A stretch of 8,799 nt of DNA, from contig CAMOZD010000031.1 of NCBI GenBank assembly GCA_946630645.1, positions 1 through 8,799 on the forward strand. The letters are read 5' to 3'. Position 1 is the first letter of the stretch; each line of letters opens with the position of its first letter. This DNA is from an uncultured Lachnospiraceae bacterium. GTDB taxonomy: Bacteria > Bacillota > Clostridia > Lachnospirales > Lachnospiraceae. Shown piece by piece: positions 1 through 5,783 of the stretch. Both the position numbers and the translations under genes were made by a program. The notes below the pieces were generated by a model. The model saw only the letters and a program-made list of their open reading frames with translations. It made no database searches and was not told the origin of the DNA.

Positions 1-815
1 CCAGTGATGAAACAAAGGAATATATGCCTTTGTCCATTTCCCTGGCACACAAGCTGACAAAACAGCTCACCAGAGTGAGAAAGGAAGGGATTCTTCCCTA
101 TCTTTATCCTGATGGTAAGTCTCAGGTGACAGTAGCCTGTGATGATAATGGCGATGTTGTCGGAATTAGTGATGTGGTTATATCTTCACAGCATAATGCG
201 GATATAGCCATAGAACAGCTCCGCGCAGACATCGAAGAATATGTAATCAGAGCGGTAATTCCGAGTGATCTGCTTCTCCCGGATGTCAGAATTTATATCA
301 ATCCCACCGGCCGCTTCGTAGTAGGTGGACCGGAAGGTGATGTAGGTCTTACCGGAAGAAAAATCATCGTGGATACTTATGGCGGTATCGCCAGACATGG
401 CGGTGGGGCTTTCTCAGGAAAAGATCCGACAAAGGTTGACAGGTCCGCAGCTTATATGGCAAGATATGCAGCAAAGAATGTTGTTGCCGCAGGTCTTTGC
501 AGGAAGTGTGAAGTGAACCTAGCCTACGCCATCGGTGTTGCCCAGCCTGTATCCATTAAGATTGATACTTTTGGAACAGAGGAATTGCCGAAGAAAATAA
601 TAGAAAAGGCAGTCAGAGCTGTCTTCGATTTCAGTGTGGCTGGTATAATCAGTAACTTATCTCTCACTAATGTTACTTATAAACCGGTTGCAGCCTATGG
701 ACACTTTGGAAGAGATGAGCTTAATCTTCCATGGGAGAAGACAGACAAAGTGACTGAGCTCCAGATGAAGACTGCGGCTTTACTGGCCGAGGAGATCTGC
801 AAGATCAACTTGTAG
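1..815 (+). CDS. metK: S-adenosylmethionine synthetase, C-terminal part (5' end outside window)
   Basis: Makes S-adenosylmethionine from ATP and methionine, releasing phosphate and pyrophosphate; cytoplasmic and usually tetrameric. The reading frame is open from base 3, ahead of the first internal ATG at base 24 (...[18 protein letters not shown]), so the gene is cut by the window edge. About 270 codons are present of a usual ~390-400. Visible family signatures are [14 protein letters not shown], the DTYGG motif, the glycine-rich [17 protein letters not shown] loop that binds the phosphates, and the C-terminal AAYGHFGR and WEKTD segments. No frameshift or lost motif is seen. A strong intrinsic terminator lies about 160 bases downstream, so transcription probably ends there and the gene is not co-transcribed with what follows. 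Identity is near certain; only the N-terminal part cannot be judged. Confidence 0.97.
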   Translation, partial: SDETKEYMPLSISLAHKLTKQLTRVRKEGILPYLYPDGKSQVTVACDDNGDVVGISDVVISSQHNADIAIEQLRADIEEYVIRAVIPSDLLLPDVRIYINPTGRFVVGGPEGDVGLTGRKIIVDTYGGIARHGGGAFSGKDPTKVDRSAAYMARYAAKNVVAAGLCRKCEVNLAYAIGVAQPVSIKIDTFGTEELPKKIIEKAVRAVFDFSVAGIISNLSLTNVTYKPVAAYGHFGRDELNLPWEKTDKVTELQMKTAALLAEEICKINL

Positions 816-880
816 AATCCTGTCTTGATCTGAATTGCATAAGTGAAATTATCTACTTTCGAATATGCATATTTGTAAAG

Positions 881-909
881 GTGTCATTCAAGCATAACCA
901 TCCTATAAT
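881..909 (+). promoter_or_regulatory. Candidate promoter inside the metK trailer
   Basis: A perfect TATAAT at 904-909 lies 17 bases after GTGTCA at 881-886, which matches four of six bases of TTGACA. Initiation a few bases after 909 would give a non-coding transcript of roughly 90-100 nt ending at the terminator at 977-1012. AT-rich sequence produces such matches by chance, so this is a weak call. Confidence 0.3.
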
Positions 910-976
910 CGGTCTCAACAAACTCTCACATTAGATTATATGATTTAAAAAACAAATATTTGCTTGATCCACATAA

Positions 977-1012
977 GGCAGGAGAGGAATTTTCCTCTCC
1001 TGTCTTTATTTT
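977..1012 (+). terminator. Intrinsic terminator downstream of metK
   Basis: The arm GGCAGGAGAGGAA is followed almost directly by its complement TTCCTCTCCTGTC, with one G-U pair, and then by CTTTATTTTG. In practice the AATTTT centre forms the loop on a GC-rich stem of about 9-10 bp. This is a classical Rho-independent terminator on the + strand. It would serve metK and any short transcript started inside the trailer. Confidence 0.85.
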
Positions 1013-1243
1013 GTTAAGTGTTTTTTAGCTTTTTCATAGTGAATACTAATAAAAACTGAAATAGTACAAGATAAAGTTACGATTATTTCCATTTATAAAG
1101 CAAGTAAATCCAAATAGGACTTATTTTCTGAAATTGAAAAATATAAGTGGAAAATATTGCCCATAGAAATTTTAAGTAAACCAAATAAATTTTCAATTCA
1201 TAGCAAAATAAGACAAATATTAGCACTAATTTATGAAAAACCT

Positions 1244-1286
1244 CACAAAAAATGGAATTTTTTATTGTGCATAAAAATGATAAAAT
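1244..1286 (+). promoter_or_regulatory. Candidate promoter/operator of the sensor-regulator operon
   Basis: TG-A-TAAAAT at 1278-1286 looks like an extended -10 element, with no good -35 upstream. Just ahead lies an imperfect inverted repeat whose outer arms are CACAA (1244-1248) and TTGTG (1265-1269) and whose inner arms are A-rich and T-rich. That placement, over the -35 region of a promoter lacking a good -35 box, would suit an activator such as the AraC-type regulator encoded downstream. This is position-based inference only. Confidence 0.3.
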
Positions 1287-1328
1287 AAGAAATAAATAAA
1301 AGTAAAGAACAAAAGAATGGAGTGTATT

Positions 1329-2540
1329 ATGGATCAGAAATACCAGAGTATAAAAAGGGATATCAGTCTGGATGGCCTGTTTGGACGGGATCGTCTCCAG
1401 GAGATTCAGAATAGTCTTTCTGATGTCACAGGTATTTCCTTTCAGGTCATCGACTACCGGGGGAACGCCTATATTGACTATAATGGTGCTAATACGATGC
1501 TCCAGGATTTTATAGACAGTGATGTCAAGTTAGAGGAGCTAAGAGCTCTGAATGCCATGGAGGCAGCTAAGGCTGCCATATACAACCGGTCCCAGATTTT
1601 CGGCCATTACAGAAACCTGCTCCATATGGCCATCCCTATCGTAGTGAATGAGCAGTATCTGGGGGCCCTGATTGGAGGACCTGTCTACCGTACAGATGTG
1701 GACCAGGAGGATAAGCTTGCCGGCGTGGATGACGATGAGATCTACAGCAACCTTGATGTATCATCCCTTCCCAGGTATTCCGGGAAAAAGGTGGAAGCTA
1801 TAGCCAGAATCGCCTTCCTGATGGTCAAAGAGATGTGTGAGAAGGAGACTGTCGCCCTGCAGGTGGATAGCCTGAAAAACAAGGTGGTATCCTCAGATTC
1901 CATCAAAAAGAGAAACAGAGAGCTGGAACTGGAGATCCGCAGGATGGAGTATCAGAGCCTTAGGGGCCAGCTGCCCGCCCAGCTGCTGCTCAACCTTTAC
2001 ACCACAATATCTTATTTTGCCATTCTGGAAAATGCCTCAAAAACGGAGAGGATGATCACGGATTTCGCCCAGATCCTCCGTTATTATGTGGATAATAAAT
2101 TGGAAGATATCGCTCTCAGTCAGGAGGCTAACCAGATAGATATTTATCTGAGGACCCTGAAAGAGCAATATAATCACAAGCTCAACTATCAGATTAATAT
2201 CCAAAAGGAAGTGGAATGGCAGAGGATTCCGGTGCTGGGGCTCCTTCCCATGGTGGAACATTTCATAGATTTCGGCGTCCTGTCCGGCAATTATGAGGCC
2301 ATGCTCTACATAGATGCGGAGCAGGTCCAGAACCGCTGCCGGATTACCATGCAGCTGGAGAGCTCAGGCCTGCCGGTGGGAAGGTTTGGCGCGGAGATCA
2401 TAGACAGTGGATTCTCTGAATTCCAGGTAGAGACTATCAAAAAGAGGTATGAGTACCTCTATAATCAGGAGATCAACCTTACTGTAAATCCAAATACCAT
2501 TGTCCTGAATATCCCTCTTCAGCAAAAAAGAAAATACTAA
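1329..2540 (+). CDS. PocR-domain sensor with degenerate LytS/YesM-type histidine kinase body
   Basis: Probably senses a small molecule and passes the signal to the response regulator encoded 60 bases downstream; no membrane segment is seen, so cytoplasmic. Residues ~12-168 resemble the PocR ligand-binding domain (FQVIDYRGN near the start, MAIPIVVNEQYLGALIGGPV at its end). Residues ~174-212 are a charged, coiled-coil-like linker. From ~209 to the end it resembles the His_kinase/HATPase module of the LytS/YesM class. Key positions have changed: the family Q-x-N-P-H-F-L-x-N motif reads QLPAQLLLN (214-222), placing Gln218 where the phospho-accepting His belongs. The N-box L-x-P-L-V-E-N reads LLPMVEH (Asn replaced by His311), and the glycine-rich ATP-lid motif is not recognisable. 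ATG at 1329 is preferred over the in-frame ATG at 1317 because GGAG at 1319-1322 sits six bases before it. The protein is then 403 residues. Pseudokinase behaviour is inferred, not shown. Confidence 0.82.
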   Translation: MDQKYQSIKRDISLDGLFGRDRLQEIQNSLSDVTGISFQVIDYRGNAYIDYNGANTMLQDFIDSDVKLEELRALNAMEAAKAAIYNRSQIFGHYRNLLHMAIPIVVNEQYLGALIGGPVYRTDVDQEDKLAGVDDDEIYSNLDVSSLPRYSGKKVEAIARIAFLMVKEMCEKETVALQVDSLKNKVVSSDSIKKRNRELELEIRRMEYQSLRGQLPAQLLLNLYTTISYFAILENASKTERMITDFAQILRYYVDNKLEDIALSQEANQIDIYLRTLKEQYNHKLNYQINIQKEVEWQRIPVLGLLPMVEHFIDFGVLSGNYEAMLYIDAEQVQNRCRITMQLESSGLPVGRFGAEIIDSGFSEFQVETIKKRYEYLYNQEINLTVNPNTIVLNIPLQQKRKY

Positions 2541-2600
2541 GACAGGAAATTTGGAGAAGCAGATAATTATTTTTTGGAACATAGTAGAAAGGTATAGATT

Positions 2601-3623
2601 ATGGTAGATGTTTTAATTGCTGATGCTGACGAATTATATCAAAGTGCCATGGAAAAGATGATTGGTGACTGTCAGGGCTGCCGGCTTATTGGAACGGCCA
2701 CCAGTGGCAGGGAAGCCATGGAGCTGGCCAGCAGCTGCCGGCCCCAGGTTATTTTGTCCGATGTGACCCTCCATGAAGAATCCGGCATAACCGTATGCAA
2801 GATGATTCGCAGCAGGCTGCCGGAGGCTTCCATCTATATCCTGTCCAATTACGGGGACTACACCCTCCTGCACAATGCCATGGAGGCGGGAGTCAACGAG
2901 TATCTTTTTAAGCCCCTCTCCAGAAAGAAGCTGGATGCCATTATCAGGAATAATCAGTCAGAGCTTCCCGACGAGCTGGAAGATACCAATATTGATAAAC
3001 TAATTTCTTCCCTGGATGAGAGAAATTATAAATACTCTTATGATGTGGCCAAGGAGGTTGTCAGCTATCTTTTCAGGGAATGCGGTAAGGAAGTCAGAAA
3101 AGAGAAGATGGTGGGTCTCGCCACCAGCCTTTTCTATATCATACCTGGCATGGATAATGCCCAGAAGGAATATTACCTGCAAAAATATAAGATCAATGCC
3201 CAGAAGGTCAGCAAGCCCCTGCTCTGTTTCTGCTGGATCATGCAGATAGTCACAGAGGTTTACCGGCAGCTTTGCACTATGAAATACTCCCACATGAACA
3301 AGGTATTTCAGTATATCGAAGACAATAAGAATAACGAGATTGCCCTGGCTGACCTGTCGGCTCAGGCCGGAATCAGCAGCGGCTATCTGAGCCGGATCTT
3401 TAAGAAGTATTATAAGATCAGCGTGGTAGATTATATTCATCTTCGAAAGATTACCATGGCCAAGTATTATATGGCTACCAGCGAGATGAATATTTCTGAC
3501 ATTTCCTTCCTGCTCGGTTACAGTGAGGCAGGCTACTTCTGTAAGATCTTTAAAAAGTACGAAGGCAGGACCCCCTCCTCTTTCAACCGCTATTCCAAAG
3601 ATTTAAGAAAAGCGGCCATGTGA
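2601..3623 (+). CDS. YesN-type response regulator, receiver plus AraC DNA-binding domain
   Basis: A 340-residue transcription regulator, likely controlled by the sensor just upstream in the same operon (60-base gap, no terminator between). Residues 3-~118 are a receiver domain. The phospho-acceptor is Asp54 (VILSDVTL), with Ser82 (YILSNYGD) and Lys104 (YLFKP) at the conserved switch positions. The acidic pocket usually written DD reads D8-A9-D10, so the normally most conserved second Asp is Ala, although Asp10 lies next to it. Residues ~120-230 form a helical linker without a recognised domain. Residues ~233-332 are the AraC/XylS domain with two helix-turn-helix units (LADLSAQAGISSGYLSRIFK and ISDISFLLGYSEAGYFCKIF). 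A GAAAGG ribosome binding site precedes the ATG. The target genes are unknown. No transport, sugar or microcompartment genes, the usual targets of such regulators, lie nearby, so autoregulation or a distant target is possible. Confidence 0.9.
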   Translation: MVDVLIADADELYQSAMEKMIGDCQGCRLIGTATSGREAMELASSCRPQVILSDVTLHEESGITVCKMIRSRLPEASIYILSNYGDYTLLHNAMEAGVNEYLFKPLSRKKLDAIIRNNQSELPDELEDTNIDKLISSLDERNYKYSYDVAKEVVSYLFRECGKEVRKEKMVGLATSLFYIIPGMDNAQKEYYLQKYKINAQKVSKPLLCFCWIMQIVTEVYRQLCTMKYSHMNKVFQYIEDNKNNEIALADLSAQAGISSGYLSRIFKKYYKISVVDYIHLRKITMAKYYMATSEMNISDISFLLGYSEAGYFCKIFKKYEGRTPSSFNRYSKDLRKAAM

Positions 3624-3763
3624 CAGACAAAGACCTGACCAGCCATAAGGCAGAAGCCGGGAATCTGTCCGACCTTGAAGCGGGAGTCAGGAATTTGTCC
3701 GACCTTGAAGCAGGAGCCGGGAATCTGTCCGACCTTGAAGCGGGAAACAGACAGACTTTCTGA
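3620..3763 (+). CDS. Possible 47-residue repeat peptide overlapping the regulator stop
   Basis: The regulator ends ATGTGA. Reading GTG at 3620 gives a frame that overlaps the regulator's TGA by three bases, a geometry typical of translational coupling. It stays open for 47 codons and encodes three copies of a ten-residue unit, NLSDLEAGxx, ending in NRQTF. The frame exactly spans the 30-bp tandem repeat. Two of the base differences between copies (CTG/TTG, GCG/GCA) are silent in it, while the variable positions cluster in the last two codons of the unit. No convincing ribosome binding site precedes the GTG, and a 30-bp repeat is open in any stop-free frame, so this may not be translated. A +/-1 frameshift near the regulator's 3' end would instead append the repeats to the regulator. 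No homologue is recognised. Confidence 0.3.
   Translation: MTDKDLTSHKAEAGNLSDLEAGVRNLSDLEAGAGNLSDLEAGNRQTF
3651..3750 (+). repeat. 30-bp tandem repeat, three full copies plus a partial
   Basis: Units at 3661-3690, 3691-3720 and 3721-3750 share the core GTCCGACCTTGAAGC and differ at only a few bases, mainly in the last third. The 10 bases at 3651-3660 match the end of the second unit at nine of ten positions, giving about 3.3 copies. The period is a multiple of three. It begins 28 bases after the regulator's stop codon and ends just before the convergent HAD remnant. Confidence 0.95.
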
Positions 3764-3767
3764 GAGA

Positions 3768-4220
3768 CTATGAATGAGAGATTATCCTCATTTCTTCCAG
3801 AAATTCGTCATTGCAATGATAGCCCTGGCGAATCAGGGCATCGATTGTTTTCAAAACACCAAGTTTATCATTGGAGGCTGTTATAATTCTGGCAGCCTTC
3901 TTTAATTTAGGCCGGGTATTCTCCACAGCTACACTCCAGACCGCCTGCTCCATCATTTCCAGATCATTCATATTATCGCCGAATACCATGGTTTCCTCTG
4001 GAGATATATGAAGGTGGTCCTGGATCTTCTTTATGGAACTTCCCTTTGTTACCCCGGCCTGCATCACACTGACATAGTTGCCGCCCCGGGTGACTTCATG
4101 GCTTTTCTGCCATTTGGGAATGAACCATTGACGGAGCCCTTCTTCAAGATCATCTTTTATCTTAACAGAGAACTTGATGCATGGAAATGGCAGGTCAGTC
4201 AGTTTAATGGAAACTTCTTT
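3768..4220 (-). pseudogene. Cof-type HAD-IIB phosphatase remnant, 5' truncated
   Basis: The minus frame is open from 4220 to the stop at 3768, about 150 codons. It reads as the C-terminal half of a Cof-like HAD-superfamily phosphatase: cap-domain end (LPFPCIKFSVKIKDDLEEGL), the VTKGSS lysine motif, then VFGDNMNDLEMM, the Mg2+-binding loop. Family members have about 260-290 residues. The N-terminal DxDGT motif holding the nucleophilic Asp is missing, and no start codon with a ribosome binding site opens the frame. A shorter product could start at GTG 4067 or ATG 4064, but neither has a Shine-Dalgarno sequence and both lack the catalytic Asp. In-frame homology runs upstream of those starts, which argues for decay, not a small gene. 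The sequence further upstream, before the terminator at 4284-4322, showed no recognisable N-terminal half in the two other frames translated just before the stop. Confidence 0.8.
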
Positions 4221-4283
4221 TTAACTTATGAGTAATAGAACTTGCATCTGGCATTGGGCATAGCTTTCTGAGCCATAGAAAAA

Positions 4284-4322
4284 TAAAAAAACGGCTCTGG
4301 AATTCCTGTTTCAGAGCCGTTT
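4284..4322 (-). terminator. Intrinsic terminator of the recombinase-like gene
   Basis: Perfect 11-bp arms AAACGGCTCTG (4289-4299) and CAGAGCCGTTT (4312-4322) enclose a 12-base loop. Read on the minus strand the stem is followed by a T-tract (complement of A-rich 4281-4291). It sits about 95 bases past the stop of the gene at 4417-4818, and also insulates the HAD remnant from its transcription. Confidence 0.85.
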
Positions 4323-4337
4323 AGTTCATCGCTTGCA

Positions 4338-4360
4338 GACGGGACCTGGTCCCGTCTTTT
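4338..4360 (+). terminator. Orphan + strand intrinsic terminator
   Basis: GACGGGAC (4338-4345) and GTCCCGTC (4349-4356) form a perfect 8-bp GC-rich stem with a 3-base loop, followed by TTTT. Its orientation fits + strand transcription. The nearest upstream + genes are the sensor-regulator operon, whose own 3' end has no strong terminator. That mRNA might therefore run antisense through the HAD remnant to this point. Confidence 0.7.
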
Positions 4361-4416
4361 ATGGTGATTTATTAAAATGAATGGAACAGCAAAGATCGAA
4401 GTTGTTTGAGAGATCT

Positions 4417-4818
4417 TTACTGGCTGTTTCTTTTGGCCAGGGCCTTGTCCAGGACGGTCATAGCCTTCTTGCCGTCTAAGGCGGTGATCAGCTGGATACC
4501 GTGGTCCTTCATCACCTGGTAGGTATCGAGAATCAGATTGATATCCGTGGAAATTTTACTCAGGGTAAAGACAACAATGACATCTACGACATTATTTTCC
4601 ACATCCTCCATCATTCTTCGGAAGCCGGGCCTGTCTAAATTTTCCGGCGGATAATCGCCCAGATCCGTATAATTAACAAATTCCAGGTCGCTGCCATAGA
4701 CCATGTGGGCCTTGGACTGACAGGACAGGGCGTCCTGCATCATACCCTGTACATAGGTCTGGCGGCAGATCGGACAACTGCCCTGCATATGCTGATGATT
4801 ATAAATACCAACCTTCAT
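4417..4818 (-). CDS. Stand-alone serine-recombinase-fold protein lacking the catalytic residues
   Basis: A 133-residue protein matching the resolvase/invertase catalytic domain. The N-terminus KVGIYNHQ corresponds to the YxRxS strand, and NLDRPGFRRMMEDVENNVVDVIVVFTL, split over residues 60-86, to the usual DRPGL...VDVVVVxKLDR region. The helix and strand ILDTYQVMKDHGIQLITA follow. There is no DNA-binding or zinc-ribbon recombinase domain after it. The expected active residues appear lost: the YxRxS strand reads Y6-N-H-Q-H10, with no Arg or Ser, and the LDRLSR arginines read L86-S-K-I-S-T91. A CPIC pair at 15-18 and Cys33 occupy the region after the usual catalytic Ser. It is therefore unlikely to cut DNA; a domesticated regulatory role or decay is possible. 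A clean GGGGGGAAGG ribosome binding site (complement of 4824-4833), its own terminator and an uninterrupted frame favour a working gene. It is transcribed divergently from the DUF4125 gene across 307 bases. Confidence 0.72.
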   Translation of the reverse strand: MKVGIYNHQHMQGSCPICRQTYVQGMMQDALSCQSKAHMVYGSDLEFVNYTDLGDYPPENLDRPGFRRMMEDVENNVVDVIVVFTLSKISTDINLILDTYQVMKDHGIQLITALDGKKAMTVLDKALAKRNSQ

Positions 4819-4850
4819 AGATACCTTCCCCCCAAATATATAATATTATC

Positions 4851-4873
4851 AAAGGATAGACGGGCTATCCTTT
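4851..4873. promoter_or_regulatory. Perfect 9-bp inverted repeat, candidate operator or leader hairpin
   Basis: AAAGGATAG (4851-4859) and CTATCCTTT (4865-4873) are exact complements around a 5-base centre. The element ends 32 bases upstream of the recombinase-like gene's ATG, next to AT-rich sequence resembling a -10 on the minus strand. It could be an operator for a dimeric repressor or a 5'-UTR stem. It lacks a long T-tract on either strand, so a terminator is less likely. Confidence 0.5.
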
Positions 4874-5091
4874 ACAGCCATAAGACATCTCGGATGGGAT
4901 ATTAATCAAGCTACTAATCAAACTATAAACAGCAATGAATAATTCCCTTCTTATATTTTAGCAAATCAGGTCTTCGGGACTGGGAAGATGGGAGAAGAAT
5001 TGTTGTAATTTTACTTACATTTTCTTCGAGGAAAATCAGTTTCAATATTACTAGTCTTAGGATGAATTCCTACCAAAAAAAATGCTTGCAA

Positions 5092-5103
5092 AATGATATC
5101 ATT
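5092..5103. promoter_or_regulatory. 12-bp palindrome upstream of the DUF4125 gene
   Basis: AATGATATCATT is a perfect palindrome ending nine bases before the ribosome binding site. Extended to 5107 it reads TGATATCATTATC, reminiscent of half-sites in Fur-family boxes (TGATAAT-N-ATTATCA) but one base short of the 7-1-7 spacing. It could be an operator; a chance AT-rich palindrome is also possible. Confidence 0.3.
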
Positions 5104-5125
5104 ATCCTATAGAAGGAGGTAGTGT

Positions 5126-5743
5126 ATGGGCAACGGAAAAGATGTGATATTAAGAAGAATCGTCCTGACTGAATGGGATATGTTTCAGCAGGTTAAAGGG
5201 ATAGACGGCAGAGCAGACTGTCAGGATGACTTTGAAACCTTTGTTATTATGAGAAGTTCCCAGTTTGACAGTTGGGAAGAGAATGTGCTGGCCAGCTATC
5301 TGTTTGACCTGGAAGAGGCCAAGGCAGCTGAGCGGAATCTTATTATGGAGAAGTATGCCTATATGATGGCTGAGACTGATCCTGCTTATTTCGACCAGAT
5401 CAAGCACCTGCTGCCGCCGGTGAGCGAAGAGGTGTATTTCCTGGCTGAAAGAATCACCAAGTATTATCTGGAATGGGAAATGGAAGTGGAAAAGAAATAT
5501 CCCAGAGTGCGGATGCAGGGAAGACCGGCGGAAAATATGGGGGCCGGACCCGTCAGCATCCATAATTATCTGAGGAGTGAGCTGATGACCTATTCCAAGA
5601 AGACCCTGATGCTTCTTCTTGCTTCCATTGAGGCCAAGCCGGAGCTCAACAGGTATAAAGACAGCCTGAACCGGATGGCCAAAGCCTATGGATACAGGAA
5701 CCTGGACGACGCTGAATATGAGCTCTCCAAGATTATGGGCTAG
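5126..5743 (+). CDS. DUF4125 family protein
   Basis: A 205-residue protein I recognise as DUF4125, a family of unknown function common in Firmicutes. The N-terminal block EWDMFQQVKGIDGRADCQDD followed by FETFVIMRSSQFDSW is the most characteristic part. The rest is mostly helical and rich in charged and aromatic residues (Tyr, Glu, Lys), with no signal peptide, membrane segment or recognised catalytic motif. The start is well supported by AAGGAGG at 5113-5119, seven bases before the ATG. The next gene (DJ-1/PfpI-like) begins 40 bases downstream with no terminator between, so the two probably form an operon. A long minus-strand open frame runs across the gene but is a shadow. Function is unknown; co-transcription with a DJ-1 protein hints at metabolite or protein damage control, which is only inference. 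Confidence 0.78.
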   Translation: MGNGKDVILRRIVLTEWDMFQQVKGIDGRADCQDDFETFVIMRSSQFDSWEENVLASYLFDLEEAKAAERNLIMEKYAYMMAETDPAYFDQIKHLLPPVSEEVYFLAERITKYYLEWEMEVEKKYPRVRMQGRPAENMGAGPVSIHNYLRSELMTYSKKTLMLLLASIEAKPELNRYKDSLNRMAKAYGYRNLDDAEYELSKIMG

Positions 5744-5783
5744 GCCAGGGAGCAGATAGATTTCTTTGGAGAAAGGGAAAAAT

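Larger units (their letters stand above)
816..1328. other. AT-rich intergenic region between metK and the sensor gene
   Basis: No convincing protein-coding frame is seen on either strand over these ~510 bases. The region holds a promoter-like pair near 881-909, the metK terminator near 977-1012, then about 300 very AT-rich bases leading to the sensor gene, with an extended -10-like element and an imperfect inverted repeat just upstream of the start. The long leader leaves room for regulatory binding sites, but no riboswitch architecture was recognised. Confidence 0.6.
4819..5125. other. Divergent intergenic region between the recombinase-like and DUF4125 genes
   Basis: These 307 bases must carry the promoters of both flanking genes. 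Visible items are the minus-strand ribosome binding site near 4824-4833, a perfect inverted repeat at 4851-4873, a small hairpin (ATTTTC/GAAAAT, 5019-5036), a 12-bp palindrome at 5092-5103 and the AAGGAGG site at 5113-5119. No tRNA, riboswitch or coding frame is seen. No -35/-10 pair with good spacing could be fixed for either direction. Confidence 0.6.

Noticed and set aside
1132..1198. AATTGAAAA and TTTTCAATT arms about 50 bases apart
   Set aside because: Pure AT-rich arms in an AT-rich spacer are expected by chance, and no T-tract or operator context supports function.
1317..1328. Upstream in-frame ATG of the sensor gene
   Set aside because: No ribosome binding site precedes it, whereas GGAG six bases before the ATG at 1329 fits well; the extra four residues add no domain.
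3000..3440. 146-codon minus-strand open frame inside the response regulator
   Set aside because: It overlaps the linker and AraC domain of an unmistakable regulator, and its own translation matches nothing recognised.
3768..4067. Treating the HAD remnant as a 99-residue functional gene
   Set aside because: In-frame homology continues upstream of the GTG, no ribosome binding site is present, and the nucleophilic Asp motif is absent.
4387..4426. AAAGATC/GATCTTT hairpin at the end of the recombinase-like gene
   Set aside because: It overlaps the stop codon, has a 14-base loop and no T-tract; the hairpin at 4284-4322 is a much better terminator.
5086..5113. TTGCAA ... TATAGA as a promoter for the DUF4125 gene
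   Set aside because: The spacing is 16 bases, but the start site would fall at or past the ribosome binding site, so translation could not be served.
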